This document shows, piece by piece, positions 1 to 9,088 of a stretch of DNA of 64,000 nucleotides. The notes under the pieces were generated by a model that was given only the letters and a program-made list of their open reading frames with translations, did not search any database and had not been told where the DNA came from. The position numbers were made by a program, and so were the translations under genes. Source of the stretch: Nocardia sp. NBC_01503. Its GTDB lineage: Bacteria; Actinomycetota; Actinomycetes; Mycobacteriales; Mycobacteriaceae. The stretch's first letter is position 1, and each line of letters opens with the position of its first letter. The stretch spans positions 5,704,001-5,768,000 of the forward strand of contig NZ_CP109596.1 of NCBI RefSeq assembly GCF_036327755.1, in the 5' to 3' direction.

Positions 1-8
1 GGTTTTGT

Positions 9-41
9 GGCGGATCGTGTTTCGATGAAACACGATCCGCC
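9..41 (-). terminator. Perfect 14-bp hairpin, likely transcription terminator
   Basis: Arms 9-22 and 28-41 are exact reverse complements around a 5-nt loop. The hairpin lies about 24 bp past the stop of the minus-strand gene ending at 65, so it most likely ends that transcript. It could also serve a plus-strand gene left of the window. The U tract is weak. Confidence 0.7.
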
Positions 42-64
42 GCGCTCGTACCGGGGACCGTTGG

Positions 65-619
65 TCAGGAACGGACGCGCTCGCGCCCGCGGGCTTCCTG
101 CTCCCGCGCCCGGCGCTGTGCCACGGCGGTTTCCTGTTCCCTGGCCTTGATGGCCTCGGCGGCGGACTGCGCCTGCCCGACCTCCATCAGCATGCGCACC
201 GCCGCCAATTCCGGCGCGATACCCATACGCGAAAGATGTTGGGCCAGAGCGGTCCTGCGCTCGACCGAGTCGTATCGGGTGAGGGACTTGTTCATCGCGG
301 CCTGGGTGGCGGCCATACGGGTGGCCTCGGCCTGCGCGGCGAACCGGTCCTTCTCCAGGGATACACCCTTGTCGAGCGGGGGTTTTTCGATCATGCGCGC
401 AAGTTCGACATTGCGCGGATCCTTGGCTTTGGCGTCCGCTGCCTCCCGGAGCTGACGCTCACGGGCTTCCTTCTGCCGGGCTTCGGTGACCTTGACGCGG
501 GCTTCCGCCTCTTTCTGGCCACGTTCCCGGGTACGCAGCGCGACAAGTGTCGCGAGCTGCAACATTTGCCTCATCATCGCCGCGGTTTCGCGGCCGATGT
601 CGTCGAGTTCCTCGGCCAT
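65..619 (-). CDS. Charged, coiled-coil-prone hypothetical protein
   Basis: This 184-residue protein is rich in Ala, Glu, Arg and Gln. Long stretches (about residues 25-80 and 150-184) look helical and probably form coiled coils. There is no signal peptide, membrane segment or recognisable catalytic motif. The ATG at 619 is preceded by a GGGGAGC ribosome binding site 5-10 nt upstream, which supports the start. It lies beyond ppiB, where relA would be expected in mycobacteria, and may be a lineage-specific gene. I do not recognise the family; a cytoplasmic structural or scaffold role is only a guess from composition. Confidence 0.7.
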   Translation of the reverse strand: MAEELDDIGRETAAMMRQMLQLATLVALRTRERGQKEAEARVKVTEARQKEARERQLREAADAKAKDPRNVELARMIEKPPLDKGVSLEKDRFAAQAEATRMAATQAAMNKSLTRYDSVERRTALAQHLSRMGIAPELAAVRMLMEVGQAQSAAEAIKAREQETAVAQRRAREQEARGRERVRS

Positions 620-1025
620 CGCATGCTCCCCGATGCTGCAGTGATCACTATGGATGATTGTGGTGCTTCGTCACGGACATCGCCACACGAACGGTGATTC
701 GGATAGCAACTTCCCGCCTGCATAACGTGGACACCGGGAGCACTGGGAGGCGTTGGGGGTTCGCCCGTTGGGGATTGCCCGGGGCTTTACTACGCCGCTT
801 CGTACTCCGTTCTACGAGATTACCAGCGAAAACTTGGATACCGCCGCACGCGCGCGTCGCGATACAGCATATATCGCACATTTCCGGCGGTGTGCGGAAA
901 ACTCAGGATTTTCTTTGGTTAGGAAAGCCTTACACAGAACGTTCGGTGGCCGCTTCTCAGTGGTTTACGCTGGAAACTGGGCGGGCCCGGCAGCGAGTGC
1001 TGCCGGGCCCGAAAAACCATGCCGG
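620..1025. other. Intergenic region without a convincing gene
   Basis: These 406 bp separate two minus-strand genes. The only structure I can support is the terminator hairpin at 982-1011. The promoter of the gene ending at 65 should lie near 620-700, but I see no clear -10/-35 pair. Plus-strand frames here carry shadow-like composition and no ribosome binding site. Confidence 0.6.
982..1011 (-). terminator. Perfect 12-bp GC-rich hairpin after ppiB
   Basis: Arms 982-993 and 1000-1011 are exact reverse complements with a 6-nt loop. The hairpin lies 15 bp past the ppiB stop codon, on the side expected for its terminator. Confidence 0.8.
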
Positions 1026-1835
1026 TCAGTCGATTCGGACCGATTGGATGGTTACGTCATCGACGGGCTTGCCGTCGCCACCGCCGCCCTGCACACCCGC
1101 CGCGGCGATCTTGTCGAGCGTGGCCAGCCCGGCCTCGTCGACCGTGCCGAACATGGTGTACTGCGGGGGCAGCTTGGAATCGCCGTAGACCAGGAAGAAC
1201 TGGCTACCGTTGGTGCCGCCGCCATCGGTCGGATCCGGTCCGGCATTGGCCATCGCCAGCACGCCGCGCTTGTAATCGATCGGCTGCTGCGCGGCCGGAT
1301 CCATCGGGGAGTACTTGGTGGTCGGGTACTCATTGTCGAATTGGTAACCCGGACCGCCCGATCCGGTGGCCGACGGATCGCCGCACTGCAGCACCTTCAG
1401 GCCCTCACCGGTGGTCATGCGGTGGCAGTTGGTGCCGTCGAAGAACTTCTGCTTCGCCAGGCTCTCGAAACTGGCCACGGTACAAGGGGATTGCTCCGCG
1501 TCCAGCTTCATGCCGATCGGGCCCTGCGTGGTGTCGAGAGTGGCGTTGGCGCTCTTCACGTCCGACGGCTTGTCGACCTTCGGCTTCTCCACCGGGCGTG
1601 CCGCCGGGGTCTGTGTGGCGCGGTAGTCACACGCGGCGCTCGCCGTGGTCTTGCTGTCGTCATCGCCCCGGGTCAGATAGTAGATGCCGACTCCCGCCGC
1701 GACCGCGACCACGACACCTACGGCAGAGGCGACGATGGTCAGCTGCTTGCGCTTACGCGCCCGCTGGGCCCGACTGGCGACTTGACGCTCCAGCTTCCGT
1801 TTCGCCGCAGCGCGTCGCTGTTCATTGCTCGGCAC
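1026..1835 (-). CDS. ppiB: Membrane-anchored peptidyl-prolyl cis-trans isomerase (cyclophilin)
   Basis: This 269-residue protein has a basic N-terminus (residues 1-31), one membrane helix (about 32-54), an extracytoplasmic linker, then a cyclophilin domain from about residue 95. The domain shows family features such as FFDGTNCHR, GPGYQFDNE, KRGVLAMANAG, GSQFFLVY and YTMFGTV. It should catalyse proline isomerisation of exported proteins at the outer face of the membrane. Size and anchor match mycobacterial PpiB (Rv2582). It is divergent from hisS with about 130 bp between them. In M. tuberculosis a glyoxalase-like gene (Rv2581c) lies between the two; here it is absent. Confidence 0.92.
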   Translation of the reverse strand: MPSNEQRRAAAKRKLERQVASRAQRARKRKQLTIVASAVGVVVAVAAGVGIYYLTRGDDDSKTTASAACDYRATQTPAARPVEKPKVDKPSDVKSANATLDTTQGPIGMKLDAEQSPCTVASFESLAKQKFFDGTNCHRMTTGEGLKVLQCGDPSATGSGGPGYQFDNEYPTTKYSPMDPAAQQPIDYKRGVLAMANAGPDPTDGGGTNGSQFFLVYGDSKLPPQYTMFGTVDEAGLATLDKIAAAGVQGGGGDGKPVDDVTIQSVRID

Positions 1836-1963
1836 TAGCTAGTCCCTCCGTATCGGTTGCTTCCGGCATAAGAGTGTGCCATCAGTTCCTGAGACAATCC
1901 CTTATAACCGCAGCACGATAACCGGTTGGACTTGTCGGAGCACCATGGGGAAAACTGGACGCC

Positions 1964-3238
1964 GTGACCAAGACCAGCAGCTTCCGTGCCCCGAAGGGTG
2001 TACCCGACTATCTGCCCCCCAGCTCCGCGGAGTTCGTCGCCGTACGCGACACCCTTATGAACACCGCGCGCCTGGCCGGATACGGGCATGTGGAGCTGCC
2101 GATCTTCGAGGAGACCGCGCTGTTCGCGCGCGGTGTCGGCGAGTCCACCGACGTCGTCAGCAAGGAGATGTGGACCTTCGCCGACCGCAATGGCGAGAGC
2201 TTCACCCTGCGGCCCGAAGGCACCGCCGGGGTGATGCGCGCGGTCATCCAGCACGGGCTCGATCGCGGGCAGCTCCCGGTCAAACTGGCCTATGCCGGAC
2301 CGTTCTTCCGGTACGAACGCCCGCAGAAGGGGCGCTACCGGCAGTTGCAGCAGGTCGGCGTCGAGGCCATCGGCATCGATGACCCGGCCCTGGACGCCGA
2401 GGTCATCGCGATCGCCGATCGCGGCTTCCGGTCGCTCGGACTCGACGGTTTCCGGCTCGAGCTCACCTCGCTCGGTGACGACACCTGCCGTCCCCAGTAT
2501 CGAGAACTGTTGCAGGACTTCCTGTTCAAACTTCCACTCGATGAGGAGACGCGCCGCCGCGCCGAGATCAACCCGCTGCGGGTGCTCGACGACAAGCGGC
2601 CCGAGGTCAAGGAGATGACGGCCGACGCGCCGCTCATGATCGATCACCTGTCCGAATCGGCCAAGGCGCACTTCGAACTGGTGCTGGGCTACCTGGACGC
2701 GCTCGGCGTGCCGTACGTGGTCAACCCGCGCATGGTCCGCGGGCTCGACTATTACACCAAGACCACCTTCGAATTCGTGCACGACGGGCTGGGCGCGCAG
2801 TCCGGTATCGGCGGCGGCGGGCGCTATGACGGGCTGATGGCCGAACTCGGCGGGCAGCCGCTCTCGGGTATCGGCTTCGGTATCGGCGTGGATCGCACCG
2901 TGCTCGCCCTCGAGGCCGAGGGTAAGACCGCTACCGACGGCTCCCGCATCGATGTCTTCGGCGTGCCGCTGGGCGATATCGCCAAACAGCACCTGGTCGC
3001 GCTCGCGGCCCAGCTGCGGGCCGCCGGAGTTCGTACGGATCTCGCCTACGGCGGGCGCGGGATGAAGGGCGCTATGAAGGCGGCCGACAAGTCCGGCGCG
3101 CGCTTCGCCCTGGTGCTCGGCGACCGCGAGGTCACCGAGGGCGAGATCGGGCTCAAGGATCTCGGCAATGGTGAGCAGCGGCAGATTCCGCTCGCCGAGG
3201 CCGTCGCTCAGGTGATCGCCGCCCTCGCCGCCGAATAG
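1964..3238 (+). CDS. hisS: Histidyl-tRNA synthetase
   Basis: The enzyme charges tRNA-His with histidine in the cytoplasm. At 424 residues it has normal length for the bacterial class IIa enzyme. Visible signatures are motif 2 (FFRYERPQKGRYRQLQQ), the HisRS-specific loop RGLDYYTKTTFEF, motif 3-type GGGGRYDGL with GIGFGIGVDR, and a C-terminal anticodon-binding domain from about residue 330. The GTG at 1964 gives the usual short N-terminus before FRAPKGVPDYLPP. A strong terminator follows at 3252-3289. Confidence 0.97.
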   Translation: MTKTSSFRAPKGVPDYLPPSSAEFVAVRDTLMNTARLAGYGHVELPIFEETALFARGVGESTDVVSKEMWTFADRNGESFTLRPEGTAGVMRAVIQHGLDRGQLPVKLAYAGPFFRYERPQKGRYRQLQQVGVEAIGIDDPALDAEVIAIADRGFRSLGLDGFRLELTSLGDDTCRPQYRELLQDFLFKLPLDEETRRRAEINPLRVLDDKRPEVKEMTADAPLMIDHLSESAKAHFELVLGYLDALGVPYVVNPRMVRGLDYYTKTTFEFVHDGLGAQSGIGGGGRYDGLMAELGGQPLSGIGFGIGVDRTVLALEAEGKTATDGSRIDVFGVPLGDIAKQHLVALAAQLRAAGVRTDLAYGGRGMKGAMKAADKSGARFALVLGDREVTEGEIGLKDLGNGEQRQIPLAEAVAQVIAALAAE

Positions 3239-3251
3239 GTTTGTTCGCCCC

Positions 3252-3289
3252 CCTCGTCCCGGAGAGCTGAAAAGCTCTCCGGGACGAGG
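3252..3289 (+). terminator. Perfect 17-bp hairpin with GAAA tetraloop
   Basis: Arms 3252-3268 and 3273-3289 are exact reverse complements closed by a GAAA loop, 13 bp past the hisS stop. The run of 17 uninterrupted pairs makes this one of the strongest terminators in the window. Confidence 0.9.
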
Positions 3290-3442
3290 TATTTCAGCTC
3301 GGTAAAGCCCGGCCCGATGGCGGGCCGAACCGGCCCGAATCCGGGCGGTTCGCGCGACACTGCTGGTAGCGTCCCCGGCGGTGCGCGGACCAGCGCGCCA
3401 CGCCGACCGGCGCGCCACCCGGAACCGGACGAATGCGCAACC

Positions 3443-4090
3443 GTGACTGAACAATCCACGCCCGAGCCCGTCGATGATGTCGGGCTCGATCTCATCGCCC
3501 CGGAGTTGCTCGCCCCCGCGCTCCGCAGGCTCACCTTCGCGGCCATCGGCATCGGGGTCGGCGTCGGACTACTGGCGGCGATCCTGGTCGGCTGGCCCGC
3601 GGCCATCGGCATCGGCCTGGTCCTCGGCGGACCCACCGCGCTCTACGCCATAGCGTTCCAGCGCCGACGAATCTGGCTGTCCGGCACCGTGATTCGAGCC
3701 CGCACCTGGCGCGGTGAACGCACCCTCGATATCGCGGCCGCGACCGGCGTGGAGATCCTCGTCAAGCCCGGCCGATTGAGCCGCATCGTCCTGCGCATCA
3801 CCACCGGTCCGGATACCCGGATCGTTCCGCTCAGCATGTACACCGACACCGGTGACGGTCGTGAACTGCACGCCCTGGGCCTGCGCAAACTGGCGGACGC
3901 CTTGACCGCGTGCCCGCTCGCCGCCGCCCTGGCGGTCTCCGACATGCTGATCTTGCAATCGCGGGCCGAGACCCGCGACGACTACGCCGAGGTGCGCCCC
4001 CTCTACCGCGCCGCCCGCCTCGTCCGTGACCGCGACGCCGTCTCCACCGTGGTACTTACCGACGCCGACATCGCCCAGCTGGCCACGTGA
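3443..4090 (+). CDS. Conserved membrane protein with two adjacent TM helices
   Basis: Starting at the GTG at 3443, this gives a protein of 215 residues. Two hydrophobic segments (about residues 30-72) are joined by a short Gly-rich turn, and a soluble region with a PH-like beta pattern follows. I do not recognise a named family beyond membrane proteins of this size in actinobacteria. An upstream in-frame ATG at 3317 would add 42 Pro/Arg-rich residues, but that stretch overlaps the region just past the hisS terminator and looks non-coding. It stands alone between hisS and mdh. Confidence 0.75.
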   Translation: MTEQSTPEPVDDVGLDLIAPELLAPALRRLTFAAIGIGVGVGLLAAILVGWPAAIGIGLVLGGPTALYAIAFQRRRIWLSGTVIRARTWRGERTLDIAAATGVEILVKPGRLSRIVLRITTGPDTRIVPLSMYTDTGDGRELHALGLRKLADALTACPLAAALAVSDMLILQSRAETRDDYAEVRPLYRAARLVRDRDAVSTVVLTDADIAQLAT

Positions 4091-4251
4091 TTCGCCGGGC
4101 CGGATCCGCCTGCGGGAGTTCGCGCGATGTGTGTTCGCGGACCGGTCGCGGGCGATGTCTGTTTGCTCACGATGCGGCTCACAGGCCGGGCGTGCGGGCG
4201 GTGCGGGCGGTTAGGGTTGGGCGGAGAACCGACTAGCGCGAGGAGTTCGTC

Positions 4252-5268
4252 GTGAGCACTGCCGCTCGGCCGACACCGGTGACCGTGACCGTTACCGGAG
4301 CCGCGGGTCAGATCGCCTACGGGCTGCTGTTCCGGATCGCTTCGGGGGCGTTGCTGGGAGCCGAGACCCCGGTGCGCTTGCGGTTGCTCGAGATTCCCGC
4401 CGCGGTGTCCTCACTCGAGGGTGTGGCGATGGAGTTGGAGGACGGGGCGTTTCCGCTGCTGGCGGGGATCGATATCGCCGATGATCCGTGGGTCGGATTC
4501 GACGGCGCGAATATCGCGCTGCTGGTCGGTGCGCGGCCGCGCACCGCGGGCATGGAACGCGGGGATCTGCTCGCCGCCAACGGTCCGATCTTCACCGATC
4601 AGGGCGCGGCCATCAATGCCAATGCGGCATCGGACATCAAGGTGCTCGTGGTCGGAAATCCGGCCAATACCAATGCCTTCATCGCCATGAGCAACGCACC
4701 GGATGTGCCCGCCGAACGGTTCACCGCGCTGACGCGGCTCGATCACAATCGCGCGATCGCTCAGGTGGCGGGCAAGACCGGGGCCGCGGCGGCCGAGATT
4801 CATCGAATCGCCATCTGGGGCAACCACTCCGCGACGCAGTACCCGGATCTCTCGTACGCCACCGTCGGGGGGAAGCCCGCACTGGAGTTGATCGACGATC
4901 GGGCGTGGGTGGAGGACGACTTCATTCCGACCGTGCAGCAGCGCGGGACCGCCATCATCAAGGCGCGCGGGGCATCCTCGGCGGCCAGCGCCGCCAGTGC
5001 GGCGATCGACCACATTCACGATTGGGTACTGGGCACGCCGGCCGGTGAATGGACCTCCATGGCGGTGCCGTCGGATGGTTCCTACGGTGTGCCGCAGGGG
5101 CTGATCAGCTCGTTCCCGGTCACCTGCGCCGAGGGCGAGTACAGCATCGTGCAGGGGCTGGAGATCGACGAATTCTCCCGTGCCCGAATCGATTCCAGCG
5201 TCGCGGAGCTGGCGGCCGAGCGCGATGCGGTGATCGAACTCGGCTTCGCCAAGCGTTCGGTGAACTAG
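4252..5268 (+). CDS. mdh: Malate dehydrogenase (NAD-dependent)
   Basis: The enzyme interconverts malate and oxaloacetate in the TCA cycle. The 338-residue protein has an N-terminal Rossmann motif (TGAAGQIAYGLLFRIASG), substrate-binding arginines near VGARPRTAGMER, LTRLDHNRA, and the catalytic-His segment IWGNHSATQYPD. The GTG start is supported by AGGAG at 4241-4245. Its stop codon overlaps the stop of the convergent oxidoreductase gene, with no terminator between them. Confidence 0.96.
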   Translation: MSTAARPTPVTVTVTGAAGQIAYGLLFRIASGALLGAETPVRLRLLEIPAAVSSLEGVAMELEDGAFPLLAGIDIADDPWVGFDGANIALLVGARPRTAGMERGDLLAANGPIFTDQGAAINANAASDIKVLVVGNPANTNAFIAMSNAPDVPAERFTALTRLDHNRAIAQVAGKTGAAAAEIHRIAIWGNHSATQYPDLSYATVGGKPALELIDDRAWVEDDFIPTVQQRGTAIIKARGASSAASAASAAIDHIHDWVLGTPAGEWTSMAVPSDGSYGVPQGLISSFPVTCAEGEYSIVQGLEIDEFSRARIDSSVAELAAERDAVIELGFAKRSVN

Positions 5269-6140
5269 CCGCGCACCTTGGCGATGACGTTATCGCCGTA
5301 CCACTTGATCTTGGTGATCTTCTCTTCCAAGGTCTCGGTGTCGTGCTCCTTGGCGTACGAATTGCGGAAGCCCACGATCAGATCGGTGATGCCCTTCTCC
5401 TCGACGCGCTTGACCCCATCCGGGGTGTACCCGTCGTAGGAGACGGCGTGGATCTCGAACTCGCCGGGATTGTCACGCTCACTGCGCAATTCGTTGATAC
5501 GGGCCAGATACTTGTCCAGCTCCTCGGCATTGCCGCCGGCGTGCATCCAGCCGTCGGTCAGGCGCACCGCACGCCGCAGCGCGGCATCGCTGTGCCCGCC
5601 GACCAGGATGGGCAGCGGTTCGGTGGGCGCGGGGGTGAGCTTGATCTTCGGGATGTCGTAGAACTCGCCGTGGTACTCGAAGTACTCGCCGGTGGACAGA
5701 CCCTTCACGATCTCGATGCACTCGTCCAGGCGCTTACCGCGGCGCTCGAACGGCACGCCCATGATCTGGAAATCCTCCGGCCACGGGCTGATGCCGACGC
5801 CGAGGGCGAAACGGTTGTTGCTCAGGCGCGCAAGTGAACTCGCCTGCTTGGCCACCAGCACCGGCGGGCGGATCGGCAGCTTCAGCACGAACGGGGTCAG
5901 GCGCAGCGTGGTGGTGGCCGCGGCGATCGCCGCCGACAGTACGAAGGTCTCGATGAACGGCTTGCCGTCCAGGAACTCGCGATTGCCGTCGGAGTTGTAC
6001 GGATACTTCGAGTCCGACTCCGCAGGGTAGGCGATGCTGTCCGCGACGGTGATGCTGTCGAACCCGGCCGCCTCGGCCGCCTGAGCGAGGGGGATGTAGT
6101 AATCCGGGTTGGTCATCGCCTCCGCATAGGTGAAGCGCAT
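5265..6140 (-). CDS. LLM-class, probably F420-dependent oxidoreductase
   Basis: The 291-residue protein is a TIM-barrel luciferase-like monooxygenase homologue (MRFTYAEAM, TLRLTPFVLKLPIRPPVLVAKQ, LGVGISPWPEDFQIMG, PILVGGHSDAALRRA). Most actinobacterial members use coenzyme F420 for hydride transfer; cofactor and substrate here are inferred. The ATG at 6140 follows AGAGGACG, a good ribosome binding site. A longer frame to 6317 would cross the palindrome at 6171-6194 and is rejected. It is divergent from a 3-alpha-HSD-like gene, and the palindrome in the shared upstream region suggests joint control. Confidence 0.85.
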   Translation of the reverse strand: MRFTYAEAMTNPDYYIPLAQAAEAAGFDSITVADSIAYPAESDSKYPYNSDGNREFLDGKPFIETFVLSAAIAAATTTLRLTPFVLKLPIRPPVLVAKQASSLARLSNNRFALGVGISPWPEDFQIMGVPFERRGKRLDECIEIVKGLSTGEYFEYHGEFYDIPKIKLTPAPTEPLPILVGGHSDAALRRAVRLTDGWMHAGGNAEELDKYLARINELRSERDNPGEFEIHAVSYDGYTPDGVKRVEEKGITDLIVGFRNSYAKEHDTETLEEKITKIKWYGDNVIAKVRG

Positions 6141-6170
6141 CGGTCGTCCTCTCGACAGTGAGCAAGGTCT

Positions 6171-6194
6171 GAAACTAGAACAGATTCCAGTTTC
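6171..6194. promoter_or_regulatory. 24-bp imperfect palindrome with KstR-like core
   Basis: The outer arms GAAACT and AGTTTC enclose TAGAACAGATTCCA (6176-6189). This fits the KstR steroid-repressor pattern TnnAACnnGTTnnA with one mismatch. It lies 31 bp upstream of the LLM oxidoreductase ATG. A second, off-register half-site pair (GAAC-N3-GTTC, 6367-6377) lies 12 bp before the SDR start. Confidence 0.5.
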
Positions 6195-6388
6195 TTGTCG
6201 TGATGCTAGCCCGGAATGTCCGCAAAGGCGATGGATCGGGGCCAAATGCGACGGCCATTTCTGTGGCGTTGAAGTGCGACATCTGTTGTAGCGCGGCGCC
6301 CGCGCGCGCCGCCGCAACGGTCTCGGTGGCTGAGATGACGGGTCTGTGGGGTTGCCCCGGGAAGTTGAACCTTGTTCTAATCTCAGGC

Positions 6389-7138
6389 ATGACCATCGCC
6401 ATCACCGGATCCGGGTCGGGCATCGGAGCGGCCACCGCCGCAGCGCTCACCGCGGCGGGACACGACATCATCGGCATCGATCTGCGCAATGCCGATGTGA
6501 CCGCCGACCTCACCGATCCGGCCGCCCGAGCGGCCGCCGTCGAGGCGGTGCTGGAGCGTAGCGGTGGCGTCCTGAACAGCCTGGTCCTGTGCGCCGGGGT
6601 CGGCCCGCACGTACCCGACCCCAACTTCGTGGTCGAGATCAACTACCGCGCCACCATCGCCTTCCTCGACGCGCTCTTCCCCGCCCTGCAAAAGGGCGAA
6701 TCCCCTGCCGCCGTAGTGGTTTCCTCGGTAGCCTCCACCCACATCAAGTGGGAGGAGAACCCCATCAACCTGGGCACCGAGGCCGAATCCTTCGCCTCCG
6801 CAGGCGAATTCGCGGGCCAGTTCGCCTATGCCTCCTCCAAGAACGCCGTCACCGTGGCGGTGCGCCAGCGTGCGGTCGAATGGGGTAGCGCCCGCGTCCG
6901 CCTCAACACCGTCGCCCCCGGCAGCGTCGACACCCCGCTGCTGCGGGCGGGCATGGACGACCCCCGCTACGGCGATGCCATCCGCAACTTCGTGGCCCCC
7001 ATCGGCCGCAACGGAACCCCCGCCGAAATCGCCTCGCTGATCAAGTACCTGATCGGCCCCGAGGCGGGCTTCATCCACGGCGCGCAGTTCGTCATCGACG
7101 GCGGTATCGACGCCCAGGTCCGTCCCACCGCGGTCTGA
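6389..7138 (+). CDS. SDR oxidoreductase resembling 3-alpha-hydroxysteroid dehydrogenase
   Basis: A 249-residue classical SDR with cofactor motif TGSGSGIG, SSVAS with the catalytic Ser, and YASSK with the catalytic Tyr/Lys. Beyond generic SDR features, several stretches (GIDLRNADV, LVLCAGVGP, PAAVVVSSVAS, DDPRYGDAI, FIHGAQFVIDGGIDAQVRPT) closely resemble Comamonas testosteroni 3-alpha-HSD/carbonyl reductase as I remember it. Oxidation or reduction of a 3-hydroxysteroid or related carbonyl is therefore plausible. The ATG at 6389 puts the Rossmann motif at the very N-terminus, as the family requires. KstR-like sites nearby agree with a steroid role. Confidence 0.85.
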   Translation: MTIAITGSGSGIGAATAAALTAAGHDIIGIDLRNADVTADLTDPAARAAAVEAVLERSGGVLNSLVLCAGVGPHVPDPNFVVEINYRATIAFLDALFPALQKGESPAAVVVSSVASTHIKWEENPINLGTEAESFASAGEFAGQFAYASSKNAVTVAVRQRAVEWGSARVRLNTVAPGSVDTPLLRAGMDDPRYGDAIRNFVAPIGRNGTPAEIASLIKYLIGPEAGFIHGAQFVIDGGIDAQVRPTAV

Positions 7139-7225
7139 CCACCCCGCCGGGCTCCCAGGCCCGGCCCACAATCGGTGGCCGTCGCCCGCGAGGTGTACAA
7201 ATCCGCATTCGGTCTCGGCCCCCGC

Positions 7226-7267
7226 GATGCCGCGGTCTCGGAGCAGCTACTCCGAGACCGCGGCATC
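7226..7267. terminator. Perfect 18-bp hairpin between convergent genes
   Basis: Arms 7226-7243 and 7250-7267 are exact reverse complements around a 6-nt loop. It lies about 90 bp past the SDR stop, in the intergenic space before the convergent secreted-protein gene, and can end transcription from either side. Confidence 0.8.
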
Positions 7268-7337
7268 ACTATGTCCCGAACCTGATGCGCGGCAACAGAA
7301 GATCCGCGGCGGTCGCTGAACACTCGCCGTCGTGGTT

Positions 7338-7440
7338 CCCGGCCGAATGTATGCCGGGATGACGAGGGATGGCGTGTCGGGATGACAGGCGATGGTGCGT
7401 CGGCGGGATGGTGCGCTGGGATGGTGCGGGATGGCGTGCC
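7338..7440. repeat. Dispersed palindromic repeat copy plus GGGATG-rich tandem run
   Basis: Positions 7338-7366 (CCCGGCCGAATGTATGCCGG then GATGACGAG) are the reverse complement of the repeats at 34275 and 43461. They are followed to about 7440 by degenerate tandem units built on GGGATG(A/G)(C/T)G. The remainder of the 7268-7519 gap shows no gene. Confidence 0.6.
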
Positions 7441-7519
7441 CGGTGACGCGGAAAGGCGCGCGGGGGGTTGTGTCGGGGCGATGGGTTGGTGGGGAGGCTG
7501 CCGGGGGATGGGTGGCGGG

Positions 7520-9088
7520 TCAGGCCTGGTCGGTGTCGTGATCGCCGGTGGGTTCGTCGTCGGGTTGGCCGATGACGCCGGGGCCTGCCGCGCCCAGGTT
7601 GCCGGTGAGTTCGCTTTCGGCGGAGACACTTTGGTGCGGCTGGACGGTGCGGGAGTACTCCTGGTCGGAGCCGCCGCCGCGGCCCGCGCCCGCCGCGCCG
7701 GGGGAACCCATGAAGCCGGGGGAGCCGGGGCCGCCCATGCCGGGGGCACCGGGTATGCCCGAGCCGAAGGGGTTGGCCTGGGCGGCGATTCGGCCGCCGG
7801 GGATGGATGAGCCGGGGCCGCCGGGGACCGAGGGGATACCGCCGCCGAGGCCCGCGCCGCCACCTGCGCCACCTCCGGTACCGCCCCCGCCCCCACCGCC
7901 GCCGAGACCCGCGGCCTTCGTGTCCAGATCCGTGGCGGAGCCGGGGGTGCCGGGGCCACCGGGGTTGGCGGCGGACGGGTTCATCGCACCCTCGAGCAGG
8001 GACTTCGCCTGTTCGAGGATGGGTTGGCCGACATTCTGGGCCAGGGATTGGGCTACCTCGGCCGGGTTGACGCCACCACCGTTCTGGCCGACGAGTTGGG
8101 CGATGAGGGCGTTGAGTTGGGCGGTGTAGCCGGAGAGTTCACCGTGAGTCAGGTTGACCACCGTGATCGCGGAGCCGAGATGCTCTGTGGCGGAAGCGAT
8201 CAGGGCTGTCTGGCCCGGGGGTGTCAGCGCGACCGGAGCCAGCATCGTGGCCTGGGTGGCGAAGGATTGGGCGATAGCCGTCAGCTGAATATTGCCGCGC
8301 TGTACGACCGCGGCGGCCTGTTCGGTGAGGGTGGAGAGGTCGAAGCCGCGCTGGGTGGTCTCCTCGCCGTGCTGCTGTGCCTGCTGACCCGCCGCCTGCG
8401 CCTTGTTCGACGCCTGGCCCTGCCAGAGCTGTTCGACGGTTTTCAAAGCGCCACTACCGATTTGGACGGCGCTCTCGATGTACTTCGAGCTCTGGCTCAG
8501 CAGGGTGGCGGGGTTCAGCGAGCCCAGGACACCGGTGCCGAAGCTGTTGATCAGGTCCAGGAAGGGCTTGAAGAGGGCATCGATACCCGGGATCGCCGGG
8601 ACCGACAGACCCTTCATGAGATCACCCACCGGATCGGCGGGCAGGGGCGGCAATACCGGATTGCCCGCGGCCTGATTGAAGGCGGCCTGCGCGGCGTTCA
8701 CAGCGGCGGGAACGTTGTTCAAGGCCGCCTGCGCGCTTCCGACCATCCCCTGGGCGTCGCTCAGCGACTGCTGCGCACCCGAGAGCACGCCGTGCGCGGA
8801 GTCCAGAGCGGGGGAGAGGGCGCCGTCCAGGACCGACGCCGCGTGGGTGTCGCCGCCCGGGAAATGCGGCAATCCACCGGAGAGCGGCGTGCCCTCCTGC
8901 TCGAATTCCTTGCGGGACAAGGCGAATGCGGGCGCTTCGGGGTCGGGGATATCGGCGGGAAACGCGCCCAGCGGCAGCGCCGGAAGCGCTCCGGGAGCCA
9001 TGGCATGCACTGCGTCGGTGCCCGAGGCTTCGGTGCCGGGAGCGACCGGGTGCACGAGGCCGATCACCCCGGAATCGATCGGCCTCAT
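7520..9088 (-). CDS. Probable secreted ESX-associated protein, Gly-rich C-terminus
   Basis: The 522-residue protein is rich in Ala, Gln and Gly. Residues about 90-360 contain long amphipathic helices (SGAQQSLSDAQGMVGSAQ, HGEETTQRGFDLSTLTEQAAA, LTHGELSGYTAQLNALIAQL), as in ESX substrates. A Gly/Pro-rich disordered stretch of about 130 residues follows. There is no Sec signal. Its ATG overlaps the stop of the EspC-like gene (ATGA), which implies translational coupling and suggests the two proteins act together, like EspC with EspA/EspB-type partners. The exact family is not recognised. No ESX core genes are in the window, so secretion would rely on machinery encoded elsewhere. Confidence 0.75.
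   Translation of the reverse strand: MRPIDSGVIGLVHPVAPGTEASGTDAVHAMAPGALPALPLGAFPADIPDPEAPAFALSRKEFEQEGTPLSGGLPHFPGGDTHAASVLDGALSPALDSAHGVLSGAQQSLSDAQGMVGSAQAALNNVPAAVNAAQAAFNQAAGNPVLPPLPADPVGDLMKGLSVPAIPGIDALFKPFLDLINSFGTGVLGSLNPATLLSQSSKYIESAVQIGSGALKTVEQLWQGQASNKAQAAGQQAQQHGEETTQRGFDLSTLTEQAAAVVQRGNIQLTAIAQSFATQATMLAPVALTPPGQTALIASATEHLGSAITVVNLTHGELSGYTAQLNALIAQLVGQNGGGVNPAEVAQSLAQNVGQPILEQAKSLLEGAMNPSAANPGGPGTPGSATDLDTKAAGLGGGGGGGGTGGGAGGGAGLGGGIPSVPGGPGSSIPGGRIAAQANPFGSGIPGAPGMGGPGSPGFMGSPGAAGAGRGGGSDQEYSRTVQPHQSVSAESELTGNLGAAGPGVIGQPDDEPTGDHDTDQA

Noticed and set aside
1835..3454. 539-codon open frame on the minus strand opposite hisS
   Set aside because: Shadow of hisS caused by high GC third positions; composition is Arg/Gly/Ala-rich, with no motif, and it overlaps a gene with clear synthetase signatures.
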